From Gemmatimonadota bacterium (GTDB lineage: Bacteria > Gemmatimonadota > Gemmatimonadetes > Gemmatimonadales > GWC2-71-9), in NCBI GenBank assembly GCA_016713785.1, contig JADJOM010000002.1, positions 310,001 to 374,000 on the forward strand: DNA of 64,000 bases, read 5' to 3'. The notes under the pieces were generated by a model. It had not been told where the DNA came from. It did no database searches and was given only the letters and a program-made list of their open reading frames with translations. The translations under genes and the position numbers were made by a program. Below, piece after piece: positions 42,407 to 50,267 of this stretch; positions within the stretch are counted from its first letter, which is position 1; each line of letters begins with the position of its first letter.

Positions 42407-44846
42407 AGCACACGTGTTTTCCGGAGCAACCGGCGCCGAGACAGCGGCGCTGATCCGACGCCTGCGGGCGTTCTGTGGGAGCGACGCGGAGGAGACGGTC
42501 TGTGTGGGCACTTCCGCGACCCTGATGGATCAGGAAGGCGAAGGCACTTCGGCACGGATATTCGCTGAGCGGTTCTTCGGTGTACCGCAGGGGGATGTGA
42601 CCCTTGTCAGAGAGCAGTACCAGGCCGACCTGTGGAAGGCGCAGCGCTACACGCCGAATGCCCCCGCGCGCGACGCCGGCGATTTGCTTGCCGACGCCTT
42701 GGCTGCGGTCGAAGCCGATGCGGTTGATGGCGCTGCTGTCTCTGCGGTTCTCATCGCCCTCGGCTCAAGAGCACTTCCTGCTGGACCTTGGCGAGAGGCG
42801 CTGTATCAGGCCATCGCAGAAAATGAGATCTGCTTTCGACTGTCCGAAGGGCTACGCGGACCTAAGCACCTTGCTGCGGTCGCCGACGAGACAAGCACCG
42901 CGATCGGCCGGCGAGTGGAGGAAGCCGAATGCCTGGCTTGGATGGTTCTCGGTGCGGCCTCCCGGGACGGTGGACGGCCACTACTGCGACCAGTCGTTCA
43001 CGCCTTCATGCGCGGTGTCGGTGGTGCGATCGCCACCTTTGACACAGAAGGGGGCGACCCAAAGCTCTGGCTCTCGGCCGAACAGCAGTTGGAGGAGCAG
43101 GGGGAAGAGCCGAGGCTCCGACTACCGGTTTCCAGCTGTTCGACCTGTGGGCAGCACTACTTCGTCCACTTCCTGAGGGACTTTGCTCTCACCCGAGCCG
43201 GATTCGGGGGCGGAGACGCGGTCGGGGACAGACGCTTCTGGGCGGCCGCGGAGGAGGCGCAGGGCGGCCGACGGGCCGTCCTGGTTGATCGTATTGTAGG
43301 GGAACGCGATCCTGGCGACGACGATCCGGAAGATCTGCCTGGAACGCGCCCGCTCTTCGTGTGCAAAGCGTGCGGGGCGGCTCACCCAGATGAGCAGCCA
43401 ATGTGCGACGGCTGTGGTCGAACGGGTTCCCTGGTTCGGCTCGCCGCTGTCGTGTCATCGGATAAGCACCCTGGATACCTGGCGGGATGCCTCTCCTGTG
43501 GTGCACGTGGGAGGCCTCGTGGTGCGGGCTATCGCGAACCGGCTCGACCGGTCCGTGCCGTGGCCGTCGCCGATGTCCATGTGTTGGCGCAGAGCATGGT
43601 CCATCACGCCGACCGCCGGCGCCTTCTGGTTTTCGCCGACAGCCGTCAGGAAGCCGCTTTTCAGGCAGGCTGGATGCGTGACCATGCGCGCAGATTCCGT
43701 CTCCGGGCGATGATGGCCGAACAGATCGGAGAGGGAGCTTCGGTTGGAGATGTGGTCGCTCGGCTGGATCAGGTCTTTGACGGTGACGACCCGCTATCCC
43801 GTGCTCTCCTGCCCGAGGTCTGGAATGTCGCCCGCCGCGAGCAGGCCGGGATCGAGCATGCCCGCCAGCGCCGGTACTACCTCAGGATCCAGGTATTGCG
43901 TGAGCTGGTCACGGGGCTGAAGCAGCGCGTCGGGCTTGAGCCGTGGGGACGTGTCCAGGTCCGGTATGTGGGGTTGACGGCTGAGGTGCCCTTCGTGCAG
44001 CGATGGGCTCCCATGCTCGGGCTGCCTGGGGAGGCACTGACCGAGGGAATCGCCGCGTTACTCGACATCGAGCGCCGGCGGTTCCATCTACTCGATCGCC
44101 AGGATCACATCTTTTCGCGGTTCTGGGCGCCAGGAAGCAAGGAAGTCCAGCAGGGCTACATCCCGGAGATTCGAGGCGTCCCCAAAGGGCTGAAGCTGTC
44201 ACGGGCAGCGGGAGATGACGAACGCTGGGTCGACCAGTGGGTCAGTCGAGCTGGTGAGACCCTTGCCCGCCAGGTCGCCAAGAAGTTTGGTGTAGCTCCT
44301 GAGCAGGCGGAGGAGTTCCTGGAGGAGCTGTGGCAGGCGCTGATCGACCTCGAGCTTTTGGCACCGGCGACACTGGTCGGCACTCACGGCAACGCCTTGC
44401 CCGGGGCCAATGGGACTCGGCAGCTCGACAGCGACCGGATGCAAGTCGTCGCGCATCGCGGTCGGTGGCGCTGCCAGACATGCCAGCGAACCCAGGTCCG
44501 TTCCACCCCACACAATCGGTGCCTCGCATGGCGGTGTGATGGAACGCTTCGCATCGAGGAGGATGACCGCGACAACTACGACCTGATGGCGCTGGATCAG
44601 AACTTCACGTTACTTCGGCCCCGAGAGCATTCCGCACAGGTTCCCGCGCAGGATCGGGGCGGATCGAGCAGCTGTTCAAGAGTGACAGCGAGGCCATCAA
44701 TACGCTTGTCTGCACTCCCACCCTTGAAATGGGTGTGGACATCGGGGCCTCGATACCGTGCTGCTCGGAACGTCCCCCGGTTGCGGCCAACTACTGGCAA
44801 CGGACAGGGCGGGCCGGGCGCCGGATGCGCCTCGCGGTCAATCTGA
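42366..44846 (+). CDS. DUF1998 helicase, central open segment
   Basis: The true frame begins at about 42330 (ELLLTRGKDAELFAG). It holds the DEAH box (VVDEAHVFSGA), motif III, the four-cysteine zinc insertions (43130-43420) and the start of the second motor domain to LRPREHSAQVPA (about 44650). Then SRIEQLFKSDSEAINTLVCTP-like sequence continues in another frame. Confidence 0.65.
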   Translation: MFAGANLRYLVVDEAHVFSGATGAETAALIRRLRAFCGSDAEETVCVGTSATLMDQEGEGTSARIFAERFFGVPQGDVTLVREQYQADLWKAQRYTPNAPARDAGDLLADALAAVEADAVDGAAVSAVLIALGSRALPAGPWREALYQAIAENEICFRLSEGLRGPKHLAAVADETSTAIGRRVEEAECLAWMVLGAASRDGGRPLLRPVVHAFMRGVGGAIATFDTEGGDPKLWLSAEQQLEEQGEEPRLRLPVSSCSTCGQHYFVHFLRDFALTRAGFGGGDAVGDRRFWAAAEEAQGGRRAVLVDRIVGERDPGDDDPEDLPGTRPLFVCKACGAAHPDEQPMCDGCGRTGSLVRLAAVVSSDKHPGYLAGCLSCGARGRPRGAGYREPARPVRAVAVADVHVLAQSMVHHADRRRLLVFADSRQEAAFQAGWMRDHARRFRLRAMMAEQIGEGASVGDVVARLDQVFDGDDPLSRALLPEVWNVARREQAGIEHARQRRYYLRIQVLRELVTGLKQRVGLEPWGRVQVRYVGLTAEVPFVQRWAPMLGLPGEALTEGIAALLDIERRRFHLLDRQDHIFSRFWAPGSKEVQQGYIPEIRGVPKGLKLSRAAGDDERWVDQWVSRAGETLARQVAKKFGVAPEQAEEFLEELWQALIDLELLAPATLVGTHGNALPGANGTRQLDSDRMQVVAHRGRWRCQTCQRTQVRSTPHNRCLAWRCDGTLRIEEDDRDNYDLMALDQNFTLLRPREHSAQVPAQDRGGSSSCSRVTARPSIRLSALPPLKWVWTSGPRYRAARNVPRLRPTTGNGQGGPGAGCASRSI

Positions 44847-46750
44847 CCTACGCCCGGTCGGTGTCTCACGACCGGCAGTACTTCGCCCAACCGGAGCGGC
44901 TATTGGGGGGGCGAGTAGAAGCGCCCCGATTCAACCTTCGTAACGAACTCATGGTCGCGAAGCATGTGCGAGCGGCCGTGTTGACCCGCCTCCATCAGCT
45001 TGCGCGCTCGAGTGCCACTCTGTCGCAGCAGGAGCGCGAGGAGCTGGTAGCGGCGCTGGCGGTTGCGCTGCCTCCGCAAGTGAAGACCTATCTGTTTGAC
45101 GATCAGGGGCGGGTTCGCACCCAGCTGTACGATCTGACCCCTTTCGACCGTATCGTCACCAGGCACCAGGCTCGATTGATGGAGTACGTGGAGGAATCGT
45201 TCACGGACGCCTGGCCACCGACCGATGCCGAAGTGGTTGGCCACAAGCACTTACAGGCGATTATGCTGGATGCTGGACCCCGGCTCGAGCGAGTGATCAA
45301 GACCCTTCGACGCCGGCTTCAGTGGGCCCAAAGTCAGATGGGCCGGCTTGACCAGGAGAGGCAAAGTCGAGGCACCCTGGAACCAGATGAGGACTCGCTC
45401 TATAAGCGGTGCGAACGACTCGTGCGGCGACTCAAGGGCACGGAAACTGGCAGGTGGACCGATACCGAGGGATTCGACGAGTCAACAACCTTCGGGGTCT
45501 TGGCCACGGAAGGCTACTTGCCCGGATACGGTCTCGATACAGGCGCGATCCGGGGAACCATGATGCTGCCACCGGGCCTAGGAGGACAGGGCGATTTCGA
45601 CCTCCCGCGCCCTGCGGCGGTCGCCCTGCGCGAGTATGTCCCTGGGAATCTGATCTATGCCAACGGACAGCGGTTTGCAGTTCGCCGCTATCACTTTGGT
45701 GCGGTCGACGGTCATTCGGTGCCGCTCCTGTTTCAATACGACCGGGATCATGGCGCGGTTAGGGAGGCCGGGGTCGCTACGCGCGAGGCTGTCGTCACGC
45801 TTGGGGCTGCCGGAGTCCAGGCCGTACCCATCAGTGATGCAGACCTGCCGCAGCGCGCGCCGATTTCTGACGAGGAGGAGTATCGTTTCCAGCTGCAGGT
45901 GACGATCGAAGGCTACGAGCTCGATCGGCATGGTCCCGGGCGGATGTATGAGTGGGGGTCGGTGATGCTCAGTTATCGCCGGGGCCTCCACCTCCGTCTC
46001 GTCAATCTTGGGCCTGCGGCTCGCGTCGCCGAAGGGGAGTATGGGTACCCAGTGAGCCTGATCTCGGGGAACTGTCGGTCCCCCTTCGCGAGCCAGCGAG
46101 AGCGCGACGACTTTGCAAACATCGAAGAGCAGCGCTACGGCCGCCGCCCAGATGCGATCGGCTTCTTCGCCGACACGGCTGCGGATGCACTTGCCTTGCC
46201 AGGATGCTCGAGTCGTGAGGAAGCATTCTCTGTGATGGAAGCCTTGCGCCTCGGCATGACCAACGTGCTGGAGATGTCGCGGGAGGATCTTCAGGTCCTG
46301 GTTATTGGAAGAATGGGAGAGGATCAGGTCGATGCGATTCTCTACGACCCAATGCCGGGCGGTTCAGGGCTGCTCGATCAGGCCTTGGAGCGGTGGCCGG
46401 AGATAGTCGCCGCCGCGAGAGCTGTCGTCGACCATTGCGCTGGGGGCTGTCAGAAGTCCTGCGCGGATTGCCTCCAGTCCTTCCGCAACATGGCCTATCA
46501 TCGCCACCTCAACCGCCAGGTGGCGTCCGCGTACTTTGGCGTTCATGGCCCGCACTTGCGGTCAGCCCACGAAATCCCCGCCCGACTGCCCGCCGCGCAG
46601 CCGCACGGGCAGCAGGCTCCTACGAACGCGGCCGAGGCTCTCCTACGGCGACTCCTGCAGAGCGCCAACTTTCCTGAGGGTCAGTGGCAGCATCAGATCG
46701 CACTTGGTGTGCCACTCGGCACCACTACGCCGGACGTCTTTTCCGGGTGA
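44729..46750 (+). CDS. DUF1998 helicase, C-terminal open segment
   Basis: From VAANYWQRTGRAGRRMR (motif VI, about 44782) this frame carries the accessory region and the DUF1998 module, with CAGGCQKSCADCLQSF (46438-46485) giving the metal-binding cysteines. It stops at 46750; the next frame continues FPGDDLAPGICLYLDGLSNAIHG, so the protein originally went further. Confidence 0.65.
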   Translation: MGVDIGASIPCCSERPPVAANYWQRTGRAGRRMRLAVNLTYARSVSHDRQYFAQPERLLGGRVEAPRFNLRNELMVAKHVRAAVLTRLHQLARSSATLSQQEREELVAALAVALPPQVKTYLFDDQGRVRTQLYDLTPFDRIVTRHQARLMEYVEESFTDAWPPTDAEVVGHKHLQAIMLDAGPRLERVIKTLRRRLQWAQSQMGRLDQERQSRGTLEPDEDSLYKRCERLVRRLKGTETGRWTDTEGFDESTTFGVLATEGYLPGYGLDTGAIRGTMMLPPGLGGQGDFDLPRPAAVALREYVPGNLIYANGQRFAVRRYHFGAVDGHSVPLLFQYDRDHGAVREAGVATREAVVTLGAAGVQAVPISDADLPQRAPISDEEEYRFQLQVTIEGYELDRHGPGRMYEWGSVMLSYRRGLHLRLVNLGPAARVAEGEYGYPVSLISGNCRSPFASQRERDDFANIEEQRYGRRPDAIGFFADTAADALALPGCSSREEAFSVMEALRLGMTNVLEMSREDLQVLVIGRMGEDQVDAILYDPMPGGSGLLDQALERWPEIVAAARAVVDHCAGGCQKSCADCLQSFRNMAYHRHLNRQVASAYFGVHGPHLRSAHEIPARLPAAQPHGQQAPTNAAEALLRRLLQSANFPEGQWQHQIALGVPLGTTTPDVFSG

Positions 46751-46794
46751 CGACCTAGCCCCGGGCATTTGCCTCTACCTCGATGGCCTGAGCA

Positions 46795-47022
46795 ATGCGA
46801 TTCACGGCCGGCCCGAAACTGCGGGAACGCGATCGAGCGATTCGGGATACACTTCGGAGCAAGCACTATGAGGTCGAGGAGATCCCGGCCAGCCATTTGC
46901 AGGACCGGGCAGAGATGATAAGGCACTTCTACAGACTGGCCCGATACCTTAGGGGACCAGACGCGGGGCAGGCCCTGCGTGCGGATACCAGCTGGTTTGA
47001 TGTCGCAGCGTTGGAACCATAG
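46795..47022 (+). CDS. DUF1998 helicase, C-terminal tail fragment
   Basis: LRERDRAIRDTLRSKHYEVEEIPASHLQDRAEMIRHFYRLARYLRG resembles the end of Vsr/DUF559-like folds (RD...R..LR...Y.V..I). It continues the YLDGLSNAIHG segment at 46755-46805 in another frame. It is best read as the last domain of the giant helicase, not a separate gene. Confidence 0.5.
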   Translation: MRFTAGPKLRERDRAIRDTLRSKHYEVEEIPASHLQDRAEMIRHFYRLARYLRGPDAGQALRADTSWFDVAALEP

Positions 47023-47191
47023 GCTGCGCAGCCGGGTGGTGCTGGGGCGCCACAAGGGGAACGCCATCCCCGGGCGCCTCCGCACGCGGTGGCTGCAAGA
47101 GACCTCAAACCACTCATATACGTACTTCGCGGCTGCATAGCAGCGCAACCCTCATTGGTTTGGCCCCCCCCCTAGGCGATTGTTTCGCATC

Positions 47192-48427
47192 ATGCCCCCC
47201 ACCCTCTCCTGGCTCGACTCCTCCTCTGCCTCCCGCCGAAAGGCGATGGAGGTCATCAAGCTGTTCGAGGAGAAGGGCACCGTCGATGAGATCGGAATCG
47301 GGTCGGTCCGGGATGCCCTGTCCGACGCCCTCTTTCCCGGCACCTCGGTGCTGCATACCCGAGCGCGATACTTCTTCATCATCCCCTGGATCTACCAGAC
47401 CCTGGAAGCGAAGCGGGTGCCCGCGGCCGCCATCGCCAAGGAGGCCAGGCGGCTAGAGGTGGGCCTGATCGACACGATCCTCGCCAGCGAGGACTCGGAG
47501 CGGACGATCGGACGCGTGGCCAGGGCCGGACTCCGACAGCTCCCCTCCACCATGTACTGGAGCGCCCTCCACGCCTGGGGCCTCAAGCCCACCGATCAGT
47601 CCCAGGACCAGTACCACCGCTCCCTGGATCGGTTCTACGGGCTCAAGGACGGCCGCGGGCGCGATGATGACGGGCAGGCGCTCGACGGCGTCCGCCTGCG
47701 CAACTGGGACGCCGGGCTTCCACCGGCGCCAACCAACTTCCCCAAGTGCTCCCTGTCACTCACGCTCACGCGTCGGGAGGCCGGGTACCTCCACGAGCAG
47801 ATCCTCACCCACTGCCGCGGGACTCTCCTGGCCCATCTGGTGGATCGGTGCAGCCCCGTAACCGATGTGCTACTGGTCTGGCAGCATCCCGAGAGCGGCG
47901 GCTTTCCACAGAACGTCCAGGAACGATTGACGCACGCCCGCAACTTCTCCGAGGTGATCAACGGCGCGGCGCTGCTCTACAACATCATGCTCGCCGAGCG
48001 CGGGATCGAGGACAAGCAGTCGGGACGCGAGGAGTGGGCGGAGATCCACGGTGCGAGCTACAAGCAGTGGACGGAGATGATGGCCGAACGGCGAGAGGAA
48101 CATGCAGCCTGGGACCGCGAGCGGTTCTGGCACCTCGTGCTGGAGCAGAACCCCAGGATCCCGCTCCCCACCCGCACGTTCGTGGACACCTGGCTCCGAC
48201 TGGCGCTGGCGGGAAACCCCGCCACCCTCCTGGGTCACCCGCAGACCCGTCGCCTCACCTCCGACCGGGAACGGGCCATCAAGGGACGGCTGGCGAGACT
48301 CCACAGCCCGGAAGCACTCAAACGGTGGGGTGGTTCCTCCGGGGCCCGGCAACTCGACTACCGGTGGGGCAACACGGTGTCGCGGGTAGTCGCCGACATC
48401 CAGCGCGGACTCAGCGCCAGTGCTTGA
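47192..48427 (+). CDS. DUF6361 family protein
   Basis: 411 residues from ATG 47192 (TTG 47180 is possible). The start PTLSWLDSSSASRRKAMEVIKLFEEKGTVDEIGIGSVRDALSDALFPGTSVLHTRARYFFIIPWIY is diagnostic of DUF6361, a family of unknown activity often found near helicases and PLD-like genes. The rest is helical with many Trp and Arg (PSTMYWSALHAWGL, FPKCSLSLTLTRREAGYLHEQIL, WDRERFWHLVLEQN). No signal peptide or known catalytic motif. It is the first gene of a four-gene run in which every junction overlaps (here 8 bases with the next). GC rises sharply at this gene. Confidence 0.85.
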   Translation: MPPTLSWLDSSSASRRKAMEVIKLFEEKGTVDEIGIGSVRDALSDALFPGTSVLHTRARYFFIIPWIYQTLEAKRVPAAAIAKEARRLEVGLIDTILASEDSERTIGRVARAGLRQLPSTMYWSALHAWGLKPTDQSQDQYHRSLDRFYGLKDGRGRDDDGQALDGVRLRNWDAGLPPAPTNFPKCSLSLTLTRREAGYLHEQILTHCRGTLLAHLVDRCSPVTDVLLVWQHPESGGFPQNVQERLTHARNFSEVINGAALLYNIMLAERGIEDKQSGREEWAEIHGASYKQWTEMMAERREEHAAWDRERFWHLVLEQNPRIPLPTRTFVDTWLRLALAGNPATLLGHPQTRRLTSDRERAIKGRLARLHSPEALKRWGGSSGARQLDYRWGNTVSRVVADIQRGLSASA

Positions 48428-50267
48428 CCCCCAGACGCGGGTGGTCCTGCTCGAGGCGCTGCAGCCCCCCGAGGGGTACGCGCTGGATGAGGGCATCGGA
48501 ACGACCTACTCGCTCGACCTGGTGACGCTGCTCTCCACGCCGCTGGCCTTCACCCAGTACGAATGGGAGGATGCCAAGGGCGCGATGACCTCGAACCCCG
48601 TGCTGCTGCTGGAGGCGCTCCGCCGGCACGTGGACCGGCTCACGGTCTTCTGCCAGGTCGGGCGGATCGCCGTGCCCGTGCGGCCGAACCCGCTGTTCGG
48701 CTACCTGGAGGAGTGCGTCGTCGAGACCGCGGCGCCGGACCCGACGGATGTCTTTCATCCCAAGATCTGGTTGCTGCGCTTCCTCAATCCCGAGACGCGG
48801 GCGGTGTGGTACCGCTTCCTCTGCCTCACCCGCAACCTCACCGACGATCCCTCGTGGGACCTCTCCGCCATGCTCGAGGGCCCGCTGATGGACCGGAAGG
48901 TGGCCTACGCCTCCAACCACCCCCTCGCCGATTTCATCGCGGCGCTGCCCGACCTGGCCCATCGGGGTGCGACAGTCGGCGTGAAGGCGCGTGCCGAACG
49001 GATGGCCGCGGAGGCACGGAAGGTGGACTTCAAGAGCCACCTGCCGCAGCCGTTCGAGGACTATGCCTTTCATCCCATGGGGATCAAGGGCCTGCGGACC
49101 CAGCCATTTGCAGCAAGGAACGGACGGACGCTGGTCGTCTCCCCGTTCGTCACCGCGGACGTACTCGAGGATCTTGTCGCAGGGACGAAGGGGAGTGTCC
49201 TGGTCTCGCGGGAGGAGGAGCTGGACCGGCTTCCGGCCGCGGCGCTCAAGGGGTGGGAACGGGTGTACGTGCTGGCGAGCGACGTCGAGGGGGAGCAGGA
49301 ACCGCAGGCTGACGGTGACGCCCCCATGACCGAGCGCCCCCGCGGCCTGCACGCCAAGCTCTACCTCCGTGAGGAGGGCTGGAACTGCTCCCTCCTGGTC
49401 GGCTCGGCCAACGCCACCGGCGCCGCCCTCCGCCGCAACGTCGAGTTCCTGCTCCAGCTGACCGCGAAGAAGAGCAAGGCGGGTATCGACGCGGTGCTGA
49501 CGCCGGAGGATGGACAGGCGAGCCTGGTGAGCCTGCTCCAGCAGTACGAGCCACCGGAGGCCCCGGTGGACGACCGAGTAGAGCGCCTGCTCGACGACCT
49601 GGTCAACGCCGCGCGGGCAGCGATGGCCGCGGCGGGGTGGACGTACGTTGCCACGCAGGGGCCCGGGACAGCGTGGGAGCTGCGGCTCGAGAGGGTCCCT
49701 GGGGCGAACCTGGCAATCCCCGAAGGGGTAGAGGTACGGGTCTGGCCAGTGACCCTCAGGGCGGAGAGCAGCGTGCAGCGCGTGCCAAGAGACGCTCCGC
49801 AGATCCGGTTTGTGGATGTGGGCGCCGGGGAGCTTACCACCTTCCTTGGGTGTGAGGTCAGCGCCGAGCGAGAGGGGCGCAAACAGCTGACCCGGTTCGC
49901 GCTCGTGCTCCCGCTGGTGGGTGGCCCCGCGGGGCGGCGCGAGGCGATCCTGCGCCAGGTCCTCGATGATCCGCAGAAGGTGTTGCGGTTCCTCCAGTTC
50001 CTGCTTGGGGAGGGGGTGGACGACCCGATGGGGGGCGACGGGAGTCCCGTCGAAGGCACCGGCGTCATCGGCCGTGGGCAGCAGGAGGAGTTCGTGGTCC
50101 TCGAGGCGCTGCTTCGGGCCCTGGCACACGACCCCAATCGGCTGGACGAGGTGCACCGCCTGCTCCAGGACCTGGGCGATGGAGACGAAGGGCGGCGCCG
50201 GATCCCCCATGGCCTCCTCGAGGTGTGGCCAGCCATCTGGGCCGCGCGCCAGGGGATCCGGGCATGA
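48420..50267 (+). CDS. Phospholipase D-like protein
   Basis: 615 residues from GTG 48420, overlapping the DUF6361 stop. Two half-motifs of the PLD fold are visible: HPKIWLLRF (about residue 113) and LHAKLYLREEGWNCSLLVGSANATG (about 310-334, HxK followed by GSAN). The second keeps His, Lys and the Ser/Asn loop; the first lacks the full HxKx4D, as in many defence PLD proteins. It may be a nuclease or a DNA-binding scaffold. The C-terminal 200 residues are of unknown fold. The ATGA overlap with the helicase implies a fixed stoichiometry. Confidence 0.82.
   Translation: MLDPQTRVVLLEALQPPEGYALDEGIGTTYSLDLVTLLSTPLAFTQYEWEDAKGAMTSNPVLLLEALRRHVDRLTVFCQVGRIAVPVRPNPLFGYLEECVVETAAPDPTDVFHPKIWLLRFLNPETRAVWYRFLCLTRNLTDDPSWDLSAMLEGPLMDRKVAYASNHPLADFIAALPDLAHRGATVGVKARAERMAAEARKVDFKSHLPQPFEDYAFHPMGIKGLRTQPFAARNGRTLVVSPFVTADVLEDLVAGTKGSVLVSREEELDRLPAAALKGWERVYVLASDVEGEQEPQADGDAPMTERPRGLHAKLYLREEGWNCSLLVGSANATGAALRRNVEFLLQLTAKKSKAGIDAVLTPEDGQASLVSLLQQYEPPEAPVDDRVERLLDDLVNAARAAMAAAGWTYVATQGPGTAWELRLERVPGANLAIPEGVEVRVWPVTLRAESSVQRVPRDAPQIRFVDVGAGELTTFLGCEVSAEREGRKQLTRFALVLPLVGGPAGRREAILRQVLDDPQKVLRFLQFLLGEGVDDPMGGDGSPVEGTGVIGRGQQEEFVVLEALLRALAHDPNRLDEVHRLLQDLGDGDEGRRRIPHGLLEVWPAIWAARQGIRA

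Larger units (their letters stand above)
41606..47022 (+). pseudogene. Giant DEAD/DEAH helicase with DUF1998 domain, frameshifted
   Basis: One protein of about 1800 residues is spread over four or more frames. ATG 41606 has AGAGGGG upstream. Parts in order: N-terminal lead, Q-motif region HQEEAIRAILDG, Walker A STGTGSGKTECFLYP, YPMNALAEDQLGRLR, VVDEAHVFSGATGAE (DEAH), TSATLMD, a zinc-binding insertion (CSTCGQHYF, CKACGAAHPDEQPMCDGCG), C-terminal helicase motifs EMGVDIGA and QRTGRAGRRMR, DUF1998 with CAGGCQKSCADCLQSFRNMAYHRHLNR, and a C-terminal tail. DUF1998 helicases occur in DISARM (as DrmA/DrmB), Druantia (DruE) and MrfA; the single-chain size is closest to DruE. Frameshifts near 42325, 44660, 44750, 46735 and 46815. 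Confidence 0.82.

Noticed and set aside
29186..47022. Dpd (7-deazaguanine) DNA modification cluster, because of a DUF1998 helicase and an SNF2 helicase
   Set aside because: No DpdA-type transglycosylase or queuosine-precursor genes are present, and the methylase is a DrmMI type.
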